From an uncultured Flavobacteriaceae bacterium (lineage in GTDB: Bacteria > Bacteroidota > Bacteroidia > Flavobacteriales > Flavobacteriaceae), in the NCBI GenBank assembly GCA_913052425.1, contig CAJXEG010000059.1, positions 1 to 8,224 on the forward strand: a DNA stretch of 8,224 bases, in the 5' to 3' direction. Positions 1-6,138 of this stretch are shown piece after piece. The position numbers and the translations under genes were made by a program. The first letter of the stretch is position 1; each line of letters begins with the position of its first letter. The notes beneath the pieces were generated by a model. That model worked only from the letters and a program-made list of their open reading frames with translations, had not been told where the DNA came from and did not search any database.

Positions 1-824
1 CTCTAGACTTGGCAGAGGATCGAGGAAGTTTTTCTACCCTTTTGAAAAACAACGACATTCCTTATCCGGAGTTTGGGGTGGCAGAAACTGCAGACCAAGC
101 ACTTGCTTTGGCCGATGAACTGGACTTTCCTATTTTAGTAAGACCCTCCTATGTATTGGGAGGTCAGGGAATGAAAATTGTCATCAATAAAGAAGAGTTG
201 GAAACCCATGTGGTGGATTTACTCAGAAAGATCCCCAATAACAAGCTTTTACTGGACCATTATTTGGATGGAGCCATTGAGGCTGAAGCCGATGCCATAT
301 GCGATGGAGAAAACGTTTACATCATCGGTATCATGGAGCACATAGAACCCTGCGGAATCCATTCCGGAGATTCCAATGCAACCCTACCCGTATTCAACTT
401 GGGAGAATTTGTCATGCAACAAATCAAAGATCACACCCACAAAATTGCACTGGCTTTGAAAACCAAAGGTTTGATCAACATTCAGTATGCCATTAAAAAC
501 GACAAGGTTTATGTGATTGAGGCCAACCCTAGAGCTTCAAGAACAGTTCCGTTTATCGCCAAAGCGTATAACGAACCCTATGTAAATTTTGCCACCAAAG
601 TGATGTTGGGACACAATAAGGTTACGGACTTTACTTTTAACCCCAAATTAGAGGGTTATGCCATTAAGCAACCTGTATTTTCGTTTAATAAGTTCCCCAA
701 TGTCAACAAACAACTGGGGCCAGAAATGAAAAGTACCGGGGAAAGCATCTTGTTTATTGACAGCCTTAAGGAAGATGAATTTTACGATTTGTATGCGCGC
801 AGAAAAATGTATCTCACCAAATAA
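1..824 (+). CDS. carB: Carbamoyl-phosphate synthase large subunit, 3' end (5' truncated by window)
   Basis: Codons are read from position 3, so the gene continues upstream of the window. CarB makes carbamoyl phosphate from ammonia (supplied by CarA), bicarbonate and two ATP in the cytoplasm, for pyrimidines and arginine. The fragment is the second ATP-grasp half. Visible motifs are LAEDRGSF (9-32), RPSYVLGGQGM (about 141-173), GIMEHIEPCGIHSGDS (about 327-374) and YVIEANPRASRTVPF (about 507-551). The metal-binding Gln (483-485), Glu (519-521) and Asn (525-527) of that half, known from the E. coli enzyme, are retained. After GPEMKSTGE only about 26 residues remain, so the C-terminal MGS-like allosteric domain of E. 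coli CarB (roughly 130 residues) is absent. The end is a clean double stop, TAA TAG (822-827), with no remnant downstream. From memory, flavobacterial CarB proteins are of this short type, so this looks like lineage architecture and not damage. Confidence 0.97.
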   Translation, partial: LDLAEDRGSFSTLLKNNDIPYPEFGVAETADQALALADELDFPILVRPSYVLGGQGMKIVINKEELETHVVDLLRKIPNNKLLLDHYLDGAIEAEADAICDGENVYIIGIMEHIEPCGIHSGDSNATLPVFNLGEFVMQQIKDHTHKIALALKTKGLINIQYAIKNDKVYVIEANPRASRTVPFIAKAYNEPYVNFATKVMLGHNKVTDFTFNPKLEGYAIKQPVFSFNKFPNVNKQLGPEMKSTGESILFIDSLKEDEFYDLYARRKMYLTK

Positions 825-836
825 TAGATTATTCTG

Positions 837-844
837 TATATTTG
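837..844 (+). promoter_or_regulatory. Candidate -7 box (TATATTTG) for the DUF6580 gene
   Basis: TATATTTG is an exact match to the Bacteroidota -7 consensus TAnnTTTG and lies 18 bp before the ATG at 863, leaving a short leader. No TTG is found 17-23 bp upstream, where the -33 element should be, so only half of the promoter is supported. If real, the gene is transcribed independently of carB, whose stop is 12 bp upstream of the box. Confidence 0.35.
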
Positions 845-862
845 ATTGATGATTGTTGAAGT

Positions 863-1345
863 ATGATAAATAAGAACGTTTTTGTAGTCTCCCTCATTTT
901 TCTAGCAGTTTTATCGAGATTCCTGCCACACCCTCCCAATTTTACTCCTATTGCTGCCATGGCTTTATTGTCCGGTAAAGGTTTTGCCAACCGATGGATA
1001 GTGTTTTTGATTCCCATTGTGAGTTTGTTTATCTCGGATTTATTTTTAGGATTGCATGCAACCATACCCTTTGTTTACGCCTCTTTCATATTGATATCGT
1101 TTATGGGTAGGTACGTTAAAAAAATTAATATCGGTACTGTATTGCTTTCTTCCACACTTTTCTTTTTGGTCAGCAACTTTGGTGTTTGGCTCTTACATTA
1201 TCCGATCAGTGTTGAGGGACTTGTACAATGCTATACCTTGGCTTTACCTTTCTTTCTCAATACAGTTTTAGGTGATTTGGTTTATGGGGCCTTGTTGATC
1301 TATCCTTTTTATGCTTTGCAAAAAAGAAACAGGTTTGCTGTTTAA
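863..1345 (+). CDS. DUF6580-type putative membrane transport protein
   Basis: This 160-residue, very hydrophobic protein has about five to six predicted membrane segments (roughly residues 5-20, 28-38, 43-62, 68-85, 90-110 and 120-148). Its short polar ends include a basic C-terminus (KRNRF). Motifs I associate with the DUF6580 family are RFLPHPPNFTPIAAMAL (19-35), SDLFLGLH (58-65), SNFGVW (104-109) and GDLVYGAL (137-144). The family is annotated as putative transport proteins and resembles small ECF-type substrate-binding membrane components; the substrate is not established. The gene lies 38 bp after carB and about 160 bp before a cobalamin riboswitch that controls a B12 receptor, so a role in corrinoid uptake is possible. 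However, it is upstream of the riboswitch and therefore not directly under it. The ATG at 863 opens the first hydrophobic segment at the expected place. The family call is from memory of motifs, not a search. Confidence 0.8.
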   Translation: MINKNVFVVSLIFLAVLSRFLPHPPNFTPIAAMALLSGKGFANRWIVFLIPIVSLFISDLFLGLHATIPFVYASFILISFMGRYVKKINIGTVLLSSTLFFLVSNFGVWLLHYPISVEGLVQCYTLALPFFLNTVLGDLVYGALLIYPFYALQKRNRFAV

Positions 1346-1421
1346 AATGGATTTGTAGGAATTTTCTTCCATTCTTTATAGGGTTGAATTGATGTCGCTT
1401 TTTTCTCTGTAGTTATCAAAA

Positions 1422-1449
1422 TTGTTCGCCGCATTGATCTGTATTATTG
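1422..1449 (+). promoter_or_regulatory. Candidate promoter 1 for the riboswitch-btuB transcript
   Basis: TTG (1422-1424), a 17-bp spacer and TATTATTG (1442-1449; 7 of 8 defined positions allowing the two free bases) fit the Bacteroidota -33/-7 pattern. Transcription would start near 1455, about 50 nt before the aptamer. A second candidate at 1461-1494 fits about equally well, so only one of the two may be real. Confidence 0.35.
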
Positions 1450-1460
1450 TGTCGTTTTAA

Positions 1461-1494
1461 TTGCTTTTCATCCTCTACCCCTTGATTAATTTTC
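1461..1494 (+). promoter_or_regulatory. Candidate promoter 2 for the riboswitch-btuB transcript
   Basis: TTG (1461-1463), a 23-bp spacer and TAATTTTC (1487-1494, last base differs from consensus) give an alternative promoter. Its start near 1500 would place the RNA 5' end almost directly at the aptamer, which is a common arrangement. The rest of the 1346-1507 gap shows no gene; it is AT-rich sequence with one weak inverted repeat at 1346-1373. Confidence 0.35.
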
Positions 1495-1507
1495 TTAAGT
1501 TTATCCA

Positions 1508-1676
1508 GTGATACGGTTTTGCATCGCAAATGAAAAGGGAAATTGGTTAAAAACCAATGCTGTACCCGCAACTGTAAGCTGAGTCCGCACTGCGGATGTT
1601 TTTTGGAAACTTCATACCACTGATAATATCGGGAAGGTGTTCAAAAAAACGCGAGCCAGGATACCTGCTGTACATA
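1508..1676 (+). promoter_or_regulatory. Cobalamin (B12) riboswitch aptamer
   Basis: Conserved cobalamin-riboswitch blocks occur in the correct order. They are AAAAGGGAA (1533-1541), a P4 hairpin ATTGGTT/AACCAAT (1542-1548 with 1552-1558), GCTGTACCCGCAACTGTAA (1559-1577), a variable hairpin TCCGC/GCGGA (1584-1588 with 1592-1596), CCACTG (1617-1622), CGGGAAGG (1630-1637) and the B12 box GAGCCAGGATACCTGC (1653-1668). A small P2-like hairpin TTTGC/GCAAA (1518-1522 with 1526-1530) precedes them. In this family adenosyl- or another cobalamin binds the leader RNA and lowers expression of the downstream gene. Here that gene is the BtuB-like receptor starting at 1746. The outer limits are approximate, because P1 pairing is weak on paper. 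Confidence 0.95.
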
Positions 1677-1681
1677 GTGAT

Positions 1682-1707
1682 CTGATACTTCGGGGATAAA
1701 GAATCAG
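1682..1707 (+). promoter_or_regulatory. P13-like hairpin, probable riboswitch expression platform
   Basis: CTGAT (1682-1686) pairs with ATCAG (1703-1707). After an A-A mismatch, CTT (1688-1690) pairs with AAG (1699-1701), leaving the loop CGGGGATA (1691-1698). In cobalamin riboswitches, loop L5 kisses loop L13 when ligand is bound. The GATA of this loop (1695-1698) can pair with TATC (1627-1630) in the CCACTG hairpin, the expected L5. The hairpin ends 38 bp before the btuB ATG, so control of translation initiation seems more likely than a classical terminator. The kissing pair is only 4 bp and is an inference. Confidence 0.55.
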
Positions 1708-1745
1708 CTTGCTGTAAGGATATTATGTCCCTTTAATTTTTTATT

Positions 1746-3614
1746 ATGAAGTTAGCCAATGCCCTATTGGGCACAACACTCTCGTTCTGTGCCTTGACTG
1801 CACAGAACCAGACTTTGGACAGCATCGCTGTATCCACAAATTACCTTGATGAAGTAGTGGTTACCGATTCCAGATTTGCCCTCAAGCGATCTCAATCCGG
1901 AAAAACTGTTGTCAAGATCAAACAAGAGGAAATTCAACAATTTTCAGGATTGGGATTAGGTGTCCTTTTATCGACTCATTTGGGAATCGATGTGATCGGT
2001 AAAAATTTATATTCAGGGCATAACCCCAGTACCATATCCATAAGAGGAGGCCGCAACCGTCAGGTTTTGATTTTGATTGACGGGCTAAGGGTATCCGATC
2101 CCTCCAGAATCGATAACGATTTTGATTTCAATGCTTTGAGCATTGAAATGATAGAATCTATTGAGATCGTTAAGGGGGCTGCCAGTAGTTTGTATGGAAG
2201 TTCTGCCGCTACTGGGGTGATCAATATCACCACCAAAAAAGCCGGGGATTCTTTTCGTTTGATGGCCAAAAAAACATGGGGTACCGAACAGGTCGCCAAT
2301 CAATCCTTGGATCGATTCAACGCTGGAAATCACTTGATCCACCTCAGTGGTACACAAAGCGGTATTGGTATCAATTTGGCCTACTCAGAACGCTACAGCG
2401 ACGGAATGACAGCGGTTGTAGGAAAAGAACCCGACCCTTTTAACAAAGTCAATTTTAATGTGGGACTTTCCGGTCACTTGACCCCTAAGCTTAAGTGGAA
2501 ATTGGACTGGAATAAAGATGAGATCGAAGCAGATTATGACAATAGTTTCCCAATCGAACAGGCTGAATTCAAGTATTTTACGCTACTGGACCGTTTTTCA
2601 TTAAATACACAATACGATTATAACGGTGGGAGCCTAAATCTCAATGCGGGTTTTCAGCAGAACAAAAGGGAGTTTCAAAGCTCCTATCCAACAGTTTTTG
2701 AGAGTGATAATTTGAATATTGACCTTTTCAACAAATACATTTTCAATAATAATTTTTACACCATTGTAGGCTTTCAATACCAGAAAGCTACGATGATAGC
2801 AGATTACAATCCTGAAGTTACCCAATCTGATTTTTATGTAAATTCTGTTTATCTTGATCCCTCCGGCTTGAATCTCAATGTGGGAATGCGCTACAACTAT
2901 CACAATGCTTATGACGGCCACTGGACTTACAGTTTGAACCCCTCCTACTCTTTTGATCTCAATACCGATCATCAAATGAAGATTTTGACCAGTTACAGTA
3001 AAGCCTTTATTGCACCCGGACTTTATCAGTTGTATGATCCTTTCTACGGAAATAGTGATTTATTACCGGAGAATAACGTAAGTTTTGAGTTGGGTTCCGA
3101 GATTCGTTCCAATCAAAACACACTTTCAGTTGTCTATTTCAATCGCAAAGAAGATCCGACACTTATTTTTGGCCCCGCAGCAGAAGGCTATCCCTATGGT
3201 CGTTATGCCAATTCCGATAAAGAAATTTATTACAGTGGGCTAGAGTTGGCCTATGATTTTCAACTTTTTGATTCAGTCAAAACCCGCCTGAATTATATTT
3301 TTACGGAGACCACCGACGGCGATTTGAGGGGTATCCCCAAACATGCTATTAATGGGGTCATGGATCTTCCATTATCGGATCAAACACATTTAAACTTGGT
3401 GGGTCAATATACGGGGGAGCGAATTGCGAATGACAGCACAACTCTGCTGGAAGCCTTCTCCCTCCTTACTTTGCAGTTGAATCATCGACTAAAAAAGCCC
3501 AATGCCAATTTATTCTTGAGTGTCTATAATCTTTTTGATACCGAATATGTGATCATCCCTCAATACGCATCGCGGGGAAGAAATGTATTGGCAGGGATTT
3601 TAATCCAATTGTAG
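1746..3614 (+). CDS. btuB: TonB-dependent outer-membrane receptor, BtuB-like (vitamin B12 uptake)
   Basis: This 622-residue protein has a signal peptide ending near LTA (17-19). A TonB-box-like stretch DEVVVTDSRF (35-44) follows. The plug domain covers about 35-165, with TISIRGGRNRQVLILIDG (96-113), RVSDPS (115-120), IESIEIVKGAASSLYGSSA (136-154) and GVINITTKK (157-165). The remainder is a 22-strand-type beta-barrel region ending in YNLFDTEY and RGRNVLAGILIQL. Length is close to E. coli BtuB (614). TonB-ExbBD energy drives substrate passage across the outer membrane. The cobalamin riboswitch directly upstream is the strongest argument that the substrate is a corrinoid. The ATG at 1746 is preferred because an earlier ATG at 1725 meets a stop after three codons. 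The last residue is Leu, where many barrel proteins end in Phe or Trp. No BtuF/C/D, BtuG or corrinoid-modifying gene is adjacent. The 3' end overlaps the convergent peptidase gene by 15 bp. Confidence 0.93.
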   Translation: MKLANALLGTTLSFCALTAQNQTLDSIAVSTNYLDEVVVTDSRFALKRSQSGKTVVKIKQEEIQQFSGLGLGVLLSTHLGIDVIGKNLYSGHNPSTISIRGGRNRQVLILIDGLRVSDPSRIDNDFDFNALSIEMIESIEIVKGAASSLYGSSAATGVINITTKKAGDSFRLMAKKTWGTEQVANQSLDRFNAGNHLIHLSGTQSGIGINLAYSERYSDGMTAVVGKEPDPFNKVNFNVGLSGHLTPKLKWKLDWNKDEIEADYDNSFPIEQAEFKYFTLLDRFSLNTQYDYNGGSLNLNAGFQQNKREFQSSYPTVFESDNLNIDLFNKYIFNNNFYTIVGFQYQKATMIADYNPEVTQSDFYVNSVYLDPSGLNLNVGMRYNYHNAYDGHWTYSLNPSYSFDLNTDHQMKILTSYSKAFIAPGLYQLYDPFYGNSDLLPENNVSFELGSEIRSNQNTLSVVYFNRKEDPTLIFGPAAEGYPYGRYANSDKEIYYSGLELAYDFQLFDSVKTRLNYIFTETTDGDLRGIPKHAINGVMDLPLSDQTHLNLVGQYTGERIANDSTTLLEAFSLLTLQLNHRLKKPNANLFLSVYNLFDTEYVIIPQYASRGRNVLAGILIQL

Positions 3615-5405
3615 CAAGGATAAACTCTCAAGTGTGGTGATCGAACGATCTCTGATAAATTGAGGATCATCGAGCATATTCTCCAATGGGAACGCAGGTT
3701 TTTTGATCTTATATCGGGCAGACTGTTGGGTGAGATGCTTTAGCGCCAAGGCCAAAAGTGGATCTGAACTTTCTCCCAATGTGCCCATATTGATGATGTC
3801 TTCTTTGAGTTTTAGTTCCTCTTGGGGCGCCAGACCATCGGCATAATCATAGAAATCCTCGCTATTGGCACTGAAAAATGTCATGCAGTAAATGGCATAG
3901 GTATGGTCGGGGTTTTTGGTTCTATTGTTATCGATATAATCGTACAAAGCTGCCGGACCTCCTACATTTTTCCCATAGGTATTGTCTCCCACTTGAATGA
4001 CATTGATATAGGGAGATAAGCCATTGATTACCAGTTCACTGGAGGAGGCGCTACGTCCCGAGGTAATAATGTAAACTTGATTCAAATTCAATGAGTTGAT
4101 GGCGGTACCATCACCCAATTTGTCGGTGAAATTTTCTCCCAAATTACTGGCAAATCTTTCAGGATCGGTGTTGAGATAGTCCATTAATTTTTTGTTCCAC
4201 AAATATTTGGCAAAAACTTGACCGTTAAATTGTCCTGTGATCATCCCCGCTAAGTTGGTGGCCGAACGAACCAATCCACCACCATTGTAGCGTAAATCAA
4301 GCACGAGTTCATTGATTTCTTTTGCTTTGAAATCGGAGAAAATTTCATTGAGGTCATCGTCAAAACCTTGAGCAAATTGGTTGTACATCAAATAGCCTAC
4401 CTTGATTTCCCCCACTTTAATGATCTTACTGATTTGTATGGGATTGCTTTGGAATTTTTCGGTTTTGGTCAGTGAAATATTTTTACCATTGGGACTGAGC
4501 AGATTGTTGTTAAGATCGGCCATATTAAGGGTGTAGCTCAAATTATCACCGTATAGTAACTCTCTGTAATTATTCAAGGTGAGGTTTTTACCGTCTACAC
4601 CTGTAAATATGTCACCTCTTTTGATGTCTTTGGTAACAGCATCGGATGCTTCCAATATGTAGGTAACGACACCCAAAACACTGTCTCCGGAACCATATCT
4701 CGATAGGACGAACTTTAAGCCATTGTTAGCATCAATGCCTTTAATGGAGTTTTCTAAATCTTCATAATTGGATCTGATCACACTGTATTTGTCGTCTTTG
4801 TGTTTGAGGGATTCAAAAAATGCCTCCGGTTCTGGATAGGGCTCAATAAGCTCTTTGTATCTGGTTGAGCCCATCGGCTTAATTGAATCATTTAGGACAG
4901 CAACTTGTTCCTGCCATAAATAATAGTCATTGAGCGTTTCCCAGATGAACTGATGAATCCTGAAATACTTTTCCCCTGTATAGCTGTCGTTACATTCATT
5001 ATTAACCTCTAGTGTTAGACTGATTTTATTTTCAATGACATCTATTTTGGTGGCAGTTCCTATGATGTCAGAACCATTGAGTAAATTGAGACTGTTAGAA
5101 TCAACAATTTCGTATTTTCCACGGATGCGCTTGTCTAAGTATTTTAAATAAAATGCGTTGTTTTCAAGAAAATGAATATTTGAAGCTTTGCAATCTGTAG
5201 CTGTTTTTTCTGAGTTTTGTGAGGAATTGTCCTTCGTCAAATTCCAAGCCCCCAACAAAAGGCCTGGAGATTTGCTGATGTTGGAAATAGATTGAGCAGT
5301 TGTATCTGTGGTATTATCATCATTGGTCAACTCTTTGTCTTTGGAACAAGCAGTCCAGAGCAATAATAAGGCAGCAAACAGTAATGGGCAATGGGAGGCT
5401 TTCAT
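3600..5405 (-). CDS. Lipoprotein S41-family (C-terminal processing) serine peptidase with lipocalin-like N-domain
   Basis: The 601-residue protein starts with a lipoprotein signal peptide whose lipobox is LWTAC, so Cys20 would be lipidated. The following SKDKE is acidic/lysine-rich, as in Bacteroidota surface-export signals, so it may sit on the cell surface; this is inferred. Residues about 48-150 look like a lipocalin-like domain (GAW at 52-54, paired cysteines C72 and C138, short beta-strand-like repeats ending in LNLLNG and ISLTLEV). Residues 151-220 contain the helical region before the PDZ seen in related peptidases (FIWETLNDYYLW, 153-164). A divergent PDZ covers about 225-320. The S41 catalytic core follows: LVLDLRYNGGG (367-377), then TSGRSASSSE (448-457) with the predicted nucleophile Ser454 and base Lys479 in NTYGK. 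Their 25-residue spacing equals that in E. coli Prc, so the protein appears catalytically complete. Substrates are unknown. Confidence 0.94.
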   Translation of the reverse strand: MKASHCPLLFAALLLLWTACSKDKELTNDDNTTDTTAQSISNISKSPGLLLGAWNLTKDNSSQNSEKTATDCKASNIHFLENNAFYLKYLDKRIRGKYEIVDSNSLNLLNGSDIIGTATKIDVIENKISLTLEVNNECNDSYTGEKYFRIHQFIWETLNDYYLWQEQVAVLNDSIKPMGSTRYKELIEPYPEPEAFFESLKHKDDKYSVIRSNYEDLENSIKGIDANNGLKFVLSRYGSGDSVLGVVTYILEASDAVTKDIKRGDIFTGVDGKNLTLNNYRELLYGDNLSYTLNMADLNNNLLSPNGKNISLTKTEKFQSNPIQISKIIKVGEIKVGYLMYNQFAQGFDDDLNEIFSDFKAKEINELVLDLRYNGGGLVRSATNLAGMITGQFNGQVFAKYLWNKKLMDYLNTDPERFASNLGENFTDKLGDGTAINSLNLNQVYIITSGRSASSSELVINGLSPYINVIQVGDNTYGKNVGGPAALYDYIDNNRTKNPDHTYAIYCMTFFSANSEDFYDYADGLAPQEELKLKEDIINMGTLGESSDPLLALALKHLTQQSARYKIKKPAFPLENMLDDPQFIRDRSITTLESLSLLQLD

Positions 5406-5407
5406 CT

Positions 5408-5433
5408 CAAATTTATATCAATTTTCAAAACTA
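5408..5433 (-). promoter_or_regulatory. Two candidate -7 boxes upstream of the S41 peptidase gene
   Basis: On the minus strand, TAGTTTTG (5433-5426) and TAAATTTG (5415-5408) both match TAnnTTTG exactly. The first would give a leader of about 17 nt. The second ends only 2 bp before the ATG, so transcription would start at about the start codon (a leaderless mRNA). Neither has a TTG at the expected 17-23 bp distance, so which one is used, if either, is open. Confidence 0.3.
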
Positions 5434-5460
5434 CATATTTCGTGCCAAATTCTCTATTTT

Positions 5461-5492
5461 TTGAAAACATTAAGAATTTTTTATCAGATTTG
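5461..5492 (+). promoter_or_regulatory. Candidate promoter for the DUF4252 gene
   Basis: TTG (5461-5463, at the end of a T-run), 21 bp, then CAGATTTG (5485-5492, one mismatch to TAnnTTTG) suggests a start near 5496 and a leader of about 75 nt. A second one-mismatch box, TCATTTTG, lies at 5518-5525 without a well-spaced TTG. The 167-bp gap between the two divergent genes (5406-5572) shows nothing else clear. Confidence 0.25.
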
Positions 5493-5572
5493 AACGGATG
5501 AGATATATTCTATGGTTTCATTTTGTATAAAACAGATTGTTTATGAGTATTTTTATATTCTCAAATAACACA

Positions 5573-6127
5573 ATGATAAAAAAACATTTTTTACTGGCGT
5601 TGCTGTTGGTTCTGCCGGGAGTACTTTCGGGGCAATCAATTTTTGAAAAGTATCAAAACAATAAGGAGGTAACTGCAATCAGTATCAGCCCCAAAATGTT
5701 TCAATTGTTGGGTAGCATGTCTCTGTCTTCCGGTGACCCTGAAGCAGATGCACTGATAGAAATGATCAAAGGGATGTCAAGCTTTAGGGCTTTGATTACT
5801 GGGAAACAATTGATCAGCGACGAAATCGACTTGTGGGTAAAGGAGGAGGCCAGTGAGAAGGGGCTCGATTTGATGGTGTCAATGCAAGAGTCGGATACCG
5901 ATATCAATATATATGTCAAGGAAGGTGAATCGGAGGGCGAGTTGGAAAGCCTTTTGATGTTTTCAAAAGGGGTATCCAATGCCGTTCCGGAAGCCCAACT
6001 CCGTGGGAATAATATAGAAGCTGTGGTTTTATTGATTGAGGGGAAAATCGTAATGAGTAAAATCGCCAAATTGATTTCTAAAATGAATTTACCGGGAGGC
6101 GATCAATTGAAAATGTCGGGGATTTAG
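5573..6127 (+). CDS. Exported DUF4252-family protein
   Basis: This 184-residue protein has a signal peptide (KK, then a leucine-rich core, ending LSG at 18-20, mature start near QSIFEKY). Features I recognise from the DUF4252 family of Bacteroidota are FEKYQNN near the mature N-terminus, ISPKMFQLL (38-46), INIYVKEGE (111-119), LLMFSKGV (127-134), VLLIEGKIVMSKIAKL (152-167) and the C-terminal MNLPGG (171-176). The function of the family is unknown; members are small envelope or secreted proteins, often near sigma-factor genes, which is not the case here. The ATG at 5573 was chosen because it directly opens the signal peptide. An in-frame ATG at 5543 would add ten residues ahead of the lysines that normally begin the signal. 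The gene is divergent from the S41 peptidase and ends 11 bp before the convergent purB stop. Confidence 0.85.
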   Translation: MIKKHFLLALLLVLPGVLSGQSIFEKYQNNKEVTAISISPKMFQLLGSMSLSSGDPEADALIEMIKGMSSFRALITGKQLISDEIDLWVKEEASEKGLDLMVSMQESDTDINIYVKEGESEGELESLLMFSKGVSNAVPEAQLRGNNIEAVVLLIEGKIVMSKIAKLISKMNLPGGDQLKMSGI

Positions 6128-6138
6128 CCCAAATTCTA

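Noticed and set aside
829..1065. Minus-strand open frame opposite the DUF6580 gene
   Set aside because: It is antisense to a recognisable membrane protein and shows no family-like features.
1346..1373. Inverted repeat AATGGA/TCCATT after the DUF6580 gene as a terminator
   Set aside because: Only 6 AT-rich pairs with a 16-nt loop and no proper T-tract directly after; too weak to call.
1725..1736. Four-codon mini-ORF (ATG TCC CTT TAA) upstream of btuB as a leader peptide
   Set aside because: An ORF this short occurs by chance in AT-rich DNA; no regulatory codon pattern and no ribosome-binding signal.
1717..1742. AAGGA/TCCCTT plus T-run before btuB as an intrinsic terminator of the riboswitch
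   Set aside because: The stem is about 5 bp with a bulge and the T-run is interrupted; it would be too weak to terminate.
5537..5572. Earlier TTG (5537) or ATG (5543) start for the DUF4252 gene
   Set aside because: The added residues precede the lysines and hydrophobic core of an otherwise normal signal peptide; the ATG at 5573 fits better.
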